Below, piece by piece: positions 27,103-36,097 of a DNA stretch of 64,000 nt. Positions within the stretch are counted from its first letter, which is position 1, and each line of letters starts with the position of its first letter. Location: assembly GCA_001874255.1 (NCBI GenBank), contig MPDC01000011.1, positions 1 to 64,000 of the forward strand, given 5' to 3'. The notes below the pieces were generated by a model. The model saw only the letters and a program-made list of their open reading frames with translations, did not search any database and was not told where the DNA came from. A program made the translations under genes and the position numbers. This DNA is from Alphaproteobacteria bacterium MedPE-SWcel (GTDB taxonomy: Bacteria > Pseudomonadota > Alphaproteobacteria > Rhodobacterales > Rhodobacteraceae).

Positions 27103-28050
27103 TCAGATCGACCATCGAACCCCGGTGGCCTGTTCGGACAGGTCCCACAGCCGGGTCATCACCGGCTTGTCATGGGCATGGGGGTCCAGCGTGCCCGTTC
27201 CGACCGGGCCGCCGGTTTGCATCCAGCCGGTGGGGCCATGCAGGGCCCGTTGCTGCAGGCCGTCCTCGGTGGCGCACATGACCTCCGGGTAGGCCCCCTT
27301 GTTGGCGGATTGCACGAGGGGGGTCTTGGTCATCAGCCACCATGCGAACCGTGTCATCCTCCCGCCGCTGGTGCTGATCAACGAGGTCGCCGAGGCACCG
27401 GGGTGGCAGACGTAGACCTCGACACTCTTGCCCGCCGCCTTGACGCGGTCCTGCAACTCATAGGCAAACATCATCTGTGCCAGCTTCGACTGGCTGTAGG
27501 CCGCATTGGCGCTGTAGGCGGTGTCCCAGTTCATGTCGTCGAACTGGATGGTCCGGATCCCCATCTTGTAGCCAAGGCTGGCGACGACGACGATCCGGCC
27601 TTGCGAGGCCTCGATCCGGTCGAAGAGCAGGCCAGAGAGCGCGAAATGGCCATAGTGGTTGGTGCCCAACTGGCTTTCAAAACCGTCCTTGGTGAGGTTC
27701 TGATCAGGCACCTGGGCGATCGCCGCATTGCAGATCAGGGCGTCGATCTGCGGCACGGTTTTCAGCACCTCCTCTGACGCGGCGCGCACAGAGGCCAGGT
27801 CCGCGAGATCCATGCGGATGAAGCTCACCTCCGCGCCTGGGCCGAATTCCTGTTTCAGGCCCTGCACGGCGGCGGCTGATTTTCCGGCGCTGCGGTTCAG
27901 CATCACCACCTTTGCCGCCTTCGACAGAAGGATGCGCGCGGCCTGAAACCCCGCGCCTGCATTGGCGCCGGTGATGACAAAGGTCTTGCCTGCGAGAGTG
28001 CCGAGACGTTCGGGTGTCCAGCCCTTGGGGCCGAATGCTGTATCTGCCAT
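27103..28050 (-). CDS. Short-chain dehydrogenase/reductase family oxidoreductase
   Basis: 315 residues, classical-to-extended SDR. Cofactor motif TGANAGAGF (about residues 27-35), NAAIA-type ICNAAIAQV, catalytic YSQSK. The length and AGWW-like C-terminus resemble protochlorophyllide reductase-like SDRs of unknown function. Divergent from the AraC-family gene (167 bp between starts) and followed by the MDR gene, so the AraC protein probably controls both. Substrate not recognisable. Confidence 0.85.
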   Translation of the reverse strand: MADTAFGPKGWTPERLGTLAGKTFVITGANAGAGFQAARILLSKAAKVVMLNRSAGKSAAAVQGLKQEFGPGAEVSFIRMDLADLASVRAASEEVLKTVPQIDALICNAAIAQVPDQNLTKDGFESQLGTNHYGHFALSGLLFDRIEASQGRIVVVASLGYKMGIRTIQFDDMNWDTAYSANAAYSQSKLAQMMFAYELQDRVKAAGKSVEVYVCHPGASATSLISTSGGRMTRFAWWLMTKTPLVQSANKGAYPEVMCATEDGLQQRALHGPTGWMQTGGPVGTGTLDPHAHDKPVMTRLWDLSEQATGVRWSI

Positions 28051-28217
28051 GGTCTGATCCTCTCATGGGGGCGCACGGGACAGTGCACTTTCATCGCTGC
28101 GTTGAGATCGGAGATAAATGGCGTGCTGCGCCAAAAACAGGCGGGATCGTCGCGAATACTTGCCCGATTGTATCACGTCGGTTGCAATGGGCCTCTCGGC
28201 TATTCAGGCTGAGGCGC

Positions 28218-29120
28218 ATGAGCAAAGAGCAGATCAGACAGATCATCGAGGCCCGGATGACCAGCGACGGCATGGTCGCCACCGGTATCAAAGGTATCCA
28301 GTTGTTTCGTGCGACCGAGGCGATGCCCTGCGCTCCGGCGGTCTATGAACCCTGCGTCATCGCCATTGTCAGCGGCGCCAAGGAGGCGGTTCTGGACGGG
28401 CAGCGCCATGCCTATGACAGCAGTCGTTACCTGTGCTGTCCGATGTCGATGCCGGTCGAGGCCGGCACGCCCACCGCATCGCCGCAGACCCCGCTGCTTG
28501 GGGTCTATATCGCGCTCGATCCGCGCCTGATGACGGAAATCAGCATCGAGATGGACGCCGCCGGGTGCCGTATCCCCGAGACCAAGGGCCAAGCGCCGGG
28601 CATTCGTCTGGCCCGCTGGAACGACACCTTTCTGGACGCGCTGTTGCGGCTGGTGCAGCTGAGCGGATCTCTGGCGGACCGGGCGGTTCTTGGCGATGCG
28701 CGGCTGCGCGAACTTTACTATGCCATCCTCAAGGGCGAAGCGGGCCAGTTCGCCCGCCACGCCTTTGCGCCGGGCAATCCCATTGCGCGGTCTATCGCGG
28801 ATCTGTCGTCGAACCTCGGAGAGCCGATGTCGATCAATGACATGGCCAGCCGCGTCGGCATGAGCCGCGCCGTGTTTCACCGCAAGTTCAAACAGGCCAC
28901 AACGATGTCACCCATCCAGTTCGTCAAATCCATGCGCCTGAACCACGCCGCGATGAAGATCGCAGGCGGCATGACCGTCTCCGAGGCGGCGCTGGACGTG
29001 GGCTATATCAGCCCCTCGCAATTCAGCCGCGAGTTCAAACGCCTGTACGGGCAGTCGCCCCGGCAATGGGGTGACACCCGGACCATGGCGGCAGCCACAG
29101 CCCGACAGGAGGCCACATGA
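28218..29120 (+). CDS. AraC-family transcriptional regulator
   Basis: 300 residues: an N-terminal AraC_N-like effector domain (MPCAPAVYEPCVIAIVSGAK) and two C-terminal helix-turn-helix units (MSINDMASRVGMSRAVFHRKF and VSEAALDVGYISPSQFSREF). ATG 28218 is preceded by GAGG. The gene is divergent from the SDR/MDR pair and overlaps dddQ by 4 bp (ATGA), so the regulator and DMSP lyase are one transcription unit. It may respond to DMSP, acrylate or an aldehyde derived from them; this is inference. Confidence 0.88.
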   Translation: MSKEQIRQIIEARMTSDGMVATGIKGIQLFRATEAMPCAPAVYEPCVIAIVSGAKEAVLDGQRHAYDSSRYLCCPMSMPVEAGTPTASPQTPLLGVYIALDPRLMTEISIEMDAAGCRIPETKGQAPGIRLARWNDTFLDALLRLVQLSGSLADRAVLGDARLRELYYAILKGEAGQFARHAFAPGNPIARSIADLSSNLGEPMSINDMASRVGMSRAVFHRKFKQATTMSPIQFVKSMRLNHAAMKIAGGMTVSEAALDVGYISPSQFSREFKRLYGQSPRQWGDTRTMAAATARQEAT

Positions 29121-29719
29121 CGACCCGACCACATGCCCTGCAGGCCTTTGTCTCGGCCTTGCAAAACGCCCTCAGTTCCCGCGCAGGCCTGCCCGAAGAG
29201 CAGACAATGCTGTCCCGGTCATTCGAGGCTCTGGCCCGGCCGCGCGACTCAAGGCAGGCCGCCGGGCAGCGCTTGCCCGCGTGTCGGCACCTCGACAGCA
29301 TCGCAGCAAGAGCGCAGAGTTTCCCTGAAGACCTCCACCGGCTCGCGCGGCTGTTCTTTGCACTCGAACCATCGCTGGTCTGGAGACAGCGCAGCGGGTC
29401 GATGGACGGGGCGAGTGACAGCTTTGCAGAGGGGCATGCGAATGCCCTGATCGTTGGACCCGGAGGACTGGAGCGGCGCACGGACGTGTCGGTCGGCGTT
29501 ACCATCCTGGCGCCTCATGTTCGCTATCCGGACCATACGCACCCGCCCGAAGAAACCTACCTCATCCTCAGTCCGGGTCGGTTCAGCCACGATCTGCAGG
29601 AGGCGGTCGAGCCGGGGCTGGGCGGGACCTTCTACAATGCCCCCGGCATCGTACATTCCATGGAATCCGGCAATGAACCGCTTTTCGCCTTCTGGATCCT
29701 TGGATCGCAGGAGCGCTGA
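29117..29719 (+). CDS. dddQ: Dimethylsulfoniopropionate lyase DddQ
   Basis: 200-residue cupin protein. The metal-site pattern H142-x3-E146-x-Y148-x31-H180 (within YPDHTHPPEETY and APGIVHSM) has exactly the spacing of the His, Glu, Tyr and His ligands described for DddQ. DddQ cleaves DMSP to dimethyl sulfide and acrylate. No signal peptide, so cytoplasmic. It is translationally coupled to the AraC gene upstream. No acrylate-handling gene (acuI, prpE, dmdA) is in the window, though the adjacent SDR and MDR enzymes could act on downstream C3 compounds. Confidence 0.87.
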   Translation: MTTRPHALQAFVSALQNALSSRAGLPEEQTMLSRSFEALARPRDSRQAAGQRLPACRHLDSIAARAQSFPEDLHRLARLFFALEPSLVWRQRSGSMDGASDSFAEGHANALIVGPGGLERRTDVSVGVTILAPHVRYPDHTHPPEETYLILSPGRFSHDLQEAVEPGLGGTFYNAPGIVHSMESGNEPLFAFWILGSQER

Positions 29720-30184
29720 GACCGACAAGCCGGGTGCTGAACGGCACCGGCATTTGCGGCAGCAGTCCGTCCCGCAGCCAGGGATGCCAGTGCGGTATTG
29801 ACCCGATCCGGGCTCCGGCCTCTTGCATGACCGGTCTCAGCAGGTCGGTCTCCACGCCCAGGGTCGCGGCAATCGCGTCGAAGTCGGGCGCTCCGCCGGG
29901 GCCGCCGCATCGATCCAGATCCTCCGGCACCGGTCGCCAAGATCAAGCCGCAGACTGCGCTCAGCAGACAGACGGCGCCTGCATGGGGATGCCGGTCAAT
30001 CTGCGGCATCGTCTGTCTGTCGGGGCTGATCTGCTGGTGCTTTCAGTCCGACCGAGGTGTCCAACGGCCGTTCAGGACCCAGTCGAGGGTCAGAACACCT
30101 CCGCCCTGATGAGAATTTTTGAGTTTTATACTCACAAAAGTTAGGAGTAAGCTGCAGCGACCCGTATCAAACCGAGATGGCCCG
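29720..30184. other. 465-bp intergenic region between dddQ and the LysR gene
   Basis: No intact gene recognised. The minus strand from about 30009 to 29730 shows a signal-peptide-like stretch (GAVCLLSAVCGLILATGAG) and, in another frame, a PDFDAIAATLGVETD motif that looks like a helical unit of small secreted proteins, suggesting a frameshifted remnant. Near the right end is TGAGTTTTATACTCA (30120-30134). Confidence 0.5.
30120..30134. promoter_or_regulatory. Candidate LysR operator
   Basis: TGAGTTTTATACTCA is a 5-bp inverted repeat around TTTAT within an A/T-rich segment that contrasts with the GC-rich surroundings. It lies about 50 bp upstream of the LysR-family start, a usual place for autoregulatory binding. 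Flanking T and A runs extend the symmetry imperfectly. Confidence 0.4.
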
Positions 30185-31162
30185 ATGCCCCGCCTGAACC
30201 CCTCCAAGGATCTCAGCCTCAAGTCGCTGGAACTGTTTCAGACCTGCGCCAGAGATGGCTCGCTGCAGGCGGCAGCCCGGGAGGCCGGGCTGACGGTGAG
30301 CACGGTGTCGCACCATCTGCGGTCTCTCGAAGAGCATCTCGGGGTTGAGTTGTTCAATCACGCCCGCAGGCCGATGGTGCTGACGCCCAAGGGCCAGACC
30401 TTTCTGCGCAATATCGAAGAGGCGCTGCTCGCGATCCGCAAGGCCAAGGCCGAGGCCTCCGCCGGCAGCGTCGCCGAGGCCAGCTATCTGCGGCTTGGCA
30501 CAATCGTGGATTTCGACAGCGACATCATCCCGGAACTGGCCGTGTTCCTCTCGGCCAGCATGCCGACCTGCGATTTCATGTATCACACCGACTCGAGCCA
30601 CGAGATTATCGAGATGCTGCGCAACCGCCAGCTCGACATGGGCATTACCACTGCGCCGGACGAACAGCTGAGCGATCTCCGGGACCGGCCGATGCTGCGC
30701 GATCCGTTTGTGGCGGTGCTGCCGCTGGTCACCGAACAATCCCTGAGCGACATCGTCGAGGGGCGCACCAAGCTGCCATTCCTGCGTTTTTCCGGTAACC
30801 TGATGATCGCCCGCCAGATCGAGACGCAATTGCGGCGGATCGGGGTCACGTCGCCGCATCGGTTCGAATGCAGCAATAATCAGACCCTGATGGCCATGAC
30901 CGCCGCCGGAGCCGGTTGGACAATCACGACGCCGCTGCTGTTCCTGCGCGCGAAGCAGTTTCATTCGCGGCTGCGAATGCAGCAATTTCTGCCCGGCAAA
31001 AACTTTGCGCGCACCCTGACGCTGGTGACAACGCCGGATTGCTCGCGCTCGGTGATCGAACTGGTCGACAGTAAAATGCGCCGCCTGATCCAGGATCATG
31101 CATTGACCCCGTTTCACCGCAGTGATCCCTGGCTCGCCGACAGTTTCAAGCTGGTCGACTGA
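30185..31162 (+). CDS. LysR-family transcriptional regulator
   Basis: 325 residues. An N-terminal winged helix-turn-helix (LKSLELFQTCARDGSLQAAA, then LTVSTVSHHLRSLEEHLG) is followed by a LysR substrate-binding domain. ATG 30185 is chosen because it gives the normal short lead before the HTH. It is on the same strand as, and 214 bp before, the FAD/GcvT gene, so it probably regulates the cuyA-containing cluster downstream. Confidence 0.88.
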   Translation: MPRLNPSKDLSLKSLELFQTCARDGSLQAAAREAGLTVSTVSHHLRSLEEHLGVELFNHARRPMVLTPKGQTFLRNIEEALLAIRKAKAEASAGSVAEASYLRLGTIVDFDSDIIPELAVFLSASMPTCDFMYHTDSSHEIIEMLRNRQLDMGITTAPDEQLSDLRDRPMLRDPFVAVLPLVTEQSLSDIVEGRTKLPFLRFSGNLMIARQIETQLRRIGVTSPHRFECSNNQTLMAMTAAGAGWTITTPLLFLRAKQFHSRLRMQQFLPGKNFARTLTLVTTPDCSRSVIELVDSKMRRLIQDHALTPFHRSDPWLADSFKLVD

Positions 31163-31376
31163 AGCCCATCTCCAACGAAGGTCGCAACCGGGGCGGCATG
31201 GGGCGCCTTCCGGTTTGTCCTCCATGAGGCACGTCCTGCAGGCTGGACGCAAACTTTTCGCCCTTCATCTCAGCTAATCATAAACTCGCTTCGATTTTTT
31301 GATAGCAATCCCATTCGCGTTGCGGGGGAGCCAGCTTCGGCTCCTAATTCCGGCAGCATGTATCGGAGGCGACCCC

Positions 31377-33812
31377 ATGAAATCTCGGACCAAGGTTGTA
31401 GTGATCGGTGGCGGCATCGCCGGTTGTTCGACGCTCTATCATTTGACCAAGGAAGGTTGGAGCGATGTGGTTCTGGTCGAGCGCAACGAGTTGACCTCGG
31501 GCACGACCTGGCATTCGGCGGCGCAGGTGACGAATTTCGGCGGCAACCAGACGATGGTGGGGCTGAAGACGCATTCGATAAACCTGTACAAGGAACTGTC
31601 CGAGAACCCCGAATATCCGATCAATTACCACCACGCCGATGGCGGCATCCGGCTGGCCAATACCGAAGCCCAGATGATGGGCTACCGCCACTTCGCGTCG
31701 ATGGCGCGCGGCATGGGGGTCGATTTTGAGGTCATCGATGCCGAGGAATGCGCCCGCCGCCACCCGCTGATTTCGACCACCAACCTGCTGGGCGGGCTCT
31801 GGGACCCGCTGGACGGGGATATCGACCCGGCGCAGCTGTGTCAGGCGCTGGCGTATCATGCCCGCAAGGCAGGCGCCGAGGTCTATCGCGAAACCCCTGT
31901 CACCGCGCTGACCCAGCACAGGGATGACACCTGGACCGTACACACGGAAAAGGGCGATATCGACTGCGATATCGTCGTCAATGCCTGTGGCTATCGTGTC
32001 AACGAGGTTGGCGCGATGATGGGAGTGCATCACCCGGTCGCCTCGATGGAGCATCAGTATTTCCTGACCGAGGACATCCCGGCGATTGCCGAGGCGGGCC
32101 ACCGCATGCCGCTTCTGCGCTGCCCGATCTCGGATTACTACAGCCGCCAGGAAAAGGGGGGCCTGCTGGTGGGGTTCTATGAACAGGACTGCAAGACATG
32201 GGGCATGGACGGGATCGACCCGAATTTTGTCAACGCGCTCTGCCCCGATGATCTCGATCGTGTCATGGATGTGTTGGAAGGCGCCTTTGAACGGATGCCC
32301 GCGCTGGCCGAGACCGGCATCCGGTCGATCGTCAACGGCCCGATCACCTATACCATCGACGGCGCGCCGCTGGTGGGCCCGATCCCGGGCAAGCGCAACG
32401 CCTTCTGTATCATCGGCCTGCGGGCCGGTCTGGGCGAGGGTGGCGGCCACGGTTGGTTGCTCGCACAGCAGATCGTGCATGGCGAGGCCTGCTATGACAC
32501 CTGGGTGATCGATCCGCGCCGTTTCACCGGCCATGCCAACGTCGAGTTGACCGCGTTGAAATCCATCGAGGATTATCAGAATGAATTCCGGTTCCATTTC
32601 CCTCACGAACACCGCCCGGCGGGGCGCCCGGCCAAGACAACGCCGCTGACCCCGATCCTGGCCGCCGAAGGCGCCGAGTTCACCGTGGTCAACGGCTGGG
32701 AGCGGGTCGACTACATCAAGCCCGCGCCCGACTTCCACCCATCGCTGACGTTCAATTTCGACGAGGCCTTCGATCTGGTCGCCGCCGAGGTGAAGAATGT
32801 GCAGGAGAACGTCGGACTCTGCGAGGTCAACGGTTTCAATCGCTTCGAGATCACCGGCGCCGACCGGCACAGCTTTCTGGATCGGATGTTCTGCGGCGCG
32901 GTCCCCAAACGCGACGGCCGCGTGGGGCTGGGATACCTCTTGAACCATCACGGCATGGTCAAGGGCGAAGCAACAGTGGCCAACCTGCCGCCGTCCGATC
33001 GCGGTCCGGCGCGGGTCTGGTACGGCTCGGCGGCGGCGAGCGAGTATCACGACATGGACTGGCTCAAACTGCATCTGCGCGAGGACGAGGACGTGCAGAT
33101 CCGCAGCCTGACAAACGACCAGACCATCCTCGTGCTGGCCGGGCCCAAGGCGCGCGATGTGCTGACTGCCTGTTCGCGCGGCGACTGGTCGCGCGAGGCC
33201 TTTCCCTGGCTCAGCGCGCGCGAATGTTTCATCGGTTTCGCTCCGGCCACGGTGCTGGGCGTCAGCTTCTCGGGCGAATTGGCCTATGAGATCCACGTCC
33301 CCAATGCCGCGCTCTATGCGGCCTGGCTGGCGCTCAGAAAGGCAGGCGAGGCGCATGGGCTGAAGCTCTTTGGCGCCAGGGCCGTCGACTCCATGCGGAT
33401 GGAAAAAGGCTTCTTGCACTGGAAGGCCGATCTGTTGACAGATTTCGACCCTTTCGAGACCGCGCTCGACCGTTTCGTGAAGCCCGAAAAGGGTGACTTC
33501 ATCGGCAAGGCCGCGCTGCTCAAGCGCATCGAGGCAGGTCCGCGCAAATCGCTGGTTACGCTGCAGGTCGCCGCCACCGATGCGCCCGCCCATGGCGGTG
33601 CCTCGCTGATGCGGGACGGCCGGGTCGTTGGCACCATCACCTCGGGCGATTGGGGGCACCGGCTGGGCCTCAACCTCGCCTATGCCTATGTCGAGCCCGC
33701 CCTGGCCGCCCCCGGCACGAAGATCGACCTTGATCATTATGGCGATATTGTCGGTACTGAAGTGATCGCGCCTTCGCCATACGATCCCGAATACAGTCGC
33801 ATGCGGGCATGA
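31377..33812 (+). CDS. FAD-dependent oxidoreductase fused to GcvT domain (dimethylglycine/sarcosine dehydrogenase-like)
   Basis: 811 residues. The N-terminal DAO flavin domain has GGGIAG (11-16) and GTTWHSAAQV, whose His46 matches the covalent FAD-attachment histidine of dimethylglycine dehydrogenase. The C-terminal half is a GcvT-type folate-binding aminomethyltransferase domain (FNRFEITGADRHSF onward, then the GcvT C-terminal barrel). Such enzymes oxidise N-methyl groups and pass the C1 unit to tetrahydrofolate. ATG 31377 follows CGGAGG. Its place before cuyA suggests an N-methylated or amino-sulfonate substrate, but ordinary dimethylglycine or sarcosine remains possible. Confidence 0.82.
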   Translation: MKSRTKVVVIGGGIAGCSTLYHLTKEGWSDVVLVERNELTSGTTWHSAAQVTNFGGNQTMVGLKTHSINLYKELSENPEYPINYHHADGGIRLANTEAQMMGYRHFASMARGMGVDFEVIDAEECARRHPLISTTNLLGGLWDPLDGDIDPAQLCQALAYHARKAGAEVYRETPVTALTQHRDDTWTVHTEKGDIDCDIVVNACGYRVNEVGAMMGVHHPVASMEHQYFLTEDIPAIAEAGHRMPLLRCPISDYYSRQEKGGLLVGFYEQDCKTWGMDGIDPNFVNALCPDDLDRVMDVLEGAFERMPALAETGIRSIVNGPITYTIDGAPLVGPIPGKRNAFCIIGLRAGLGEGGGHGWLLAQQIVHGEACYDTWVIDPRRFTGHANVELTALKSIEDYQNEFRFHFPHEHRPAGRPAKTTPLTPILAAEGAEFTVVNGWERVDYIKPAPDFHPSLTFNFDEAFDLVAAEVKNVQENVGLCEVNGFNRFEITGADRHSFLDRMFCGAVPKRDGRVGLGYLLNHHGMVKGEATVANLPPSDRGPARVWYGSAAASEYHDMDWLKLHLREDEDVQIRSLTNDQTILVLAGPKARDVLTACSRGDWSREAFPWLSARECFIGFAPATVLGVSFSGELAYEIHVPNAALYAAWLALRKAGEAHGLKLFGARAVDSMRMEKGFLHWKADLLTDFDPFETALDRFVKPEKGDFIGKAALLKRIEAGPRKSLVTLQVAATDAPAHGGASLMRDGRVVGTITSGDWGHRLGLNLAYAYVEPALAAPGTKIDLDHYGDIVGTEVIAPSPYDPEYSRMRA

Positions 33813-33875
33813 TGACACGGCACTGTCGCTGCAACGCCCGTCGCTCACTGGCCCATATTTACCAAGGATACTGAT

Positions 33876-34889
33876 ATGCATTTGTCCCGTTTTCCCCGCG
33901 TCCACCTCGCCCATCTGCCTACGCCGCTGGAGCATATGAACCGGCTGTCCAGGGAACTGGGCACTGAAATCTGGATCAAACGCGATGATTGCACCGGCAT
34001 GTCGACTGGCGGCAACAAGACCCGGAAGCTGGAATTCCTGATGGCCGAGGCCATCGAACAGGGCGCCGACATGGTCATGACGCAGGGCGCGACCCAGACC
34101 AACCATGGGCGCCAGACCGCGGCCTACGCGGCCAAACTGGGGCTCGGTTGCCACATTCTTCTGGAGGACCGCACCGGCTATCAGGATGGCAATTACAACA
34201 CCAACGGCAACGTGCTGCTGGATCATCTGCATGGCGCCACGACCGAGAAATTTCCGGGCGGCCACGACATGGCGGGCGAAATGGAGCGCGCCGCCGAGAA
34301 AAAGCGCGCAGAGGGCCACAAGGTCTATGTCATTCCGGGGGGTGGCTCGAACCCGACCGGGGCGCTGGGCTATGTCAATTGCGCTTTCGAGCTGCTGAAT
34401 CAGGTCAACAGCTCCGGCATGAAGATCGACCGGCTGGTCCATGCGACCGGCTCTTCCGGGACGCAGGCCGGTCTGGTCACCGGCATGTGCGCGATGAATG
34501 CACAGATCCCGATCCTGGGCATCGGCACCCGCGCACCGCAGCCGAAGCAGGAACAGATGGTCTATGATCTGGCCTGCCGAACCGCCGACAAACTGGGCTG
34601 CGCCGGCGTCGTCAAGCGCGAGGATGTCATCGCCAATACGGATTACGTCGGCGAAGGCTACGGCCTGCCCACCGACAGCGGCATCGAGGCGATCCGGATG
34701 TTTGCCGAACTCGAAGGCATCCTGCTCGATCCCTGTTATTCCGCCAAAGGGGCCGCAGGCCTGATCGATCTGGCCCGCAAGGGCGCCTTCAAGGGCGAAC
34801 GCATCGTCTTTCTCCATACCGGAGGGGTGGCGGCGCTGGCGGGCTATGACTTTGCGTTCGACAACACCGACCGCTGGGTCCACCTCTGA
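33876..34889 (+). CDS. cuyA: L-cysteate sulfo-lyase (D-cysteine desulfhydrase family)
   Basis: 337-residue PLP enzyme of the ACC deaminase/D-cysteine desulfhydrase fold. [10 protein letters not shown] (residues 45-54) holds the PLP-binding lysine; [16 protein letters not shown] and the segment beginning [15 protein letters not shown] bind phosphate and cofactor. The N-terminus [19 protein letters not shown] is very like the CuyA proteins I know from roseobacters. CuyA cleaves L-cysteate to pyruvate, sulfite and ammonium. Neighbouring HpsN-type dehydrogenase and racemase genes support sulfonate use; D-cysteine desulfhydrase is the alternative. Confidence 0.8.
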   Translation: MHLSRFPRVHLAHLPTPLEHMNRLSRELGTEIWIKRDDCTGMSTGGNKTRKLEFLMAEAIEQGADMVMTQGATQTNHGRQTAAYAAKLGLGCHILLEDRTGYQDGNYNTNGNVLLDHLHGATTEKFPGGHDMAGEMERAAEKKRAEGHKVYVIPGGGSNPTGALGYVNCAFELLNQVNSSGMKIDRLVHATGSSGTQAGLVTGMCAMNAQIPILGIGTRAPQPKQEQMVYDLACRTADKLGCAGVVKREDVIANTDYVGEGYGLPTDSGIEAIRMFAELEGILLDPCYSAKGAAGLIDLARKGAFKGERIVFLHTGGVAALAGYDFAFDNTDRWVHL

Positions 34890-34903
34890 GAAGGCTCCCG
34901 CCC

Positions 34904-36097
34904 GTGGCACGCAGATTTACCGGCACCTTTACGCAACAAGACGCGCTCCCCGCAGAGGCCATAGCGGCCGCGGTGGCGGTGCTGCAATCGGGCCGGCTGC
35001 ACCGCTACAACCTCGCCGCCGACGAGGTCGGCGAGGTGGCGCATCTGGAAGCGGAATATCGCGACTGGCAAGGCTGTGACTATTGCCTTGCCGTCACCTC
35101 TGGCGGTCAGGCGCTGCAAATCGCCCTGCGCGCCTGCGGCGTCTCTGCAGGCGATCCTGTCCTGACCAACGGCTTCACGCTCGCCCCGGTCCCCGGCGCG
35201 ATCCGGGCGGTCGGGGGTCAGCCAGTCCTGGTGGAGATCGACCAGAACCTGCGTCTCGATCCGCAGGATCTGCAAACCAGGATCGAGAGTTCGGGCGCAA
35301 AGGTCCTGCTGCTCTCGCATATGCGCGGGCATCTGTGCGACATGGACCGGGTGATGCAGATCTGCGACCGCGCCGGTGTCACGGTGATCGAGGATTGCGC
35401 CCATACGATGGGCGCAGGCTGGGCCGGCAGGCGGTCGGGAAACTTCGGCAAGGTGGCGTGCTTTTCGACCCAGACCTACAAGCACATGAACTCTGGCGAA
35501 GGCGGGTTTCTGACCACGAATGATGCCGGGGTCGCCGCCCGGGCCACCATCCTGTCGGGCAGCTATATGCTGTATGACCGCCACGGCGCGGGGCCCGATC
35601 CGCAGGCCTTTGACCAAGCCCGCTACGAGATGCCGAACTGCTCGGCCCGGATGGATGCGGTGCGCGCGGCCATCCTGCGCCCGCAACTGGCGCATCTGGA
35701 AGAGAATATCGCCCGCTGGAACGCCCGCTATGCGGTGGTCGAACGGGGCCTGCAGGCGCACAATCTGATCGCGACAATCGACCTGCCGTCGCAGGAAAGC
35801 CATGTCGGCTCATCCATCCAGTTCCGCCTGCCGGAGTTTTCCGCCGCCCAGTGCCGCGGGGTGATTGCCGCAGCCGCGCAGCGTGGGGTGGAATTGAAAT
35901 GGTTCGGCGCCCCGGAGCCTGCAGGCTTTACCTCCTCGCATCAGTCGTGGCGCTATGTCACCGCGCAAGAGCTGCCACAGACCGACCGCATCATGGCGAC
36001 GCTGTTCGACATGCGCCTGCCGTTCAGGTTTTCCGAAGCGGACTGTGCTCTCATTGCCGAATTGATCGGCGAAGCCGTGATGGAGGTCGCAGCATGA
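34904..36097 (+). CDS. DegT/DnrJ/EryC1/StrS-family PLP aminotransferase
   Basis: 397 residues; start GTG 34904, 14 bp after cuyA. Visible are the N-terminal YNLAADEVGEVAHLEAEY segment, VTSGGQALQIAL (cofactor phosphate), VIEDCAHTMGA, and STQTYKHMNSGEGG with Lys193 as internal aldimine. Members normally aminate keto-sugars, but no nucleotide-sugar genes occur here; instead it is locked between cuyA and a racemase by short spacing and a 4-bp overlap. Action on a C3 sulfonate (for example sulfopyruvate or an oxo-propanesulfonate) is a reasonable but unproven idea. Confidence 0.8.
   Translation: MARRFTGTFTQQDALPAEAIAAAVAVLQSGRLHRYNLAADEVGEVAHLEAEYRDWQGCDYCLAVTSGGQALQIALRACGVSAGDPVLTNGFTLAPVPGAIRAVGGQPVLVEIDQNLRLDPQDLQTRIESSGAKVLLLSHMRGHLCDMDRVMQICDRAGVTVIEDCAHTMGAGWAGRRSGNFGKVACFSTQTYKHMNSGEGGFLTTNDAGVAARATILSGSYMLYDRHGAGPDPQAFDQARYEMPNCSARMDAVRAAILRPQLAHLEENIARWNARYAVVERGLQAHNLIATIDLPSQESHVGSSIQFRLPEFSAAQCRGVIAAAAQRGVELKWFGAPEPAGFTSSHQSWRYVTAQELPQTDRIMATLFDMRLPFRFSEADCALIAELIGEAVMEVAA

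Noticed and set aside
31344-34910. Open frame of about 1190 codons on the minus strand, opposite the FAD/GcvT and cuyA genes
   Set aside because: It is antisense to two clearly recognised genes with normal motifs and shows no domain of its own; long antisense frames are common at this GC content.
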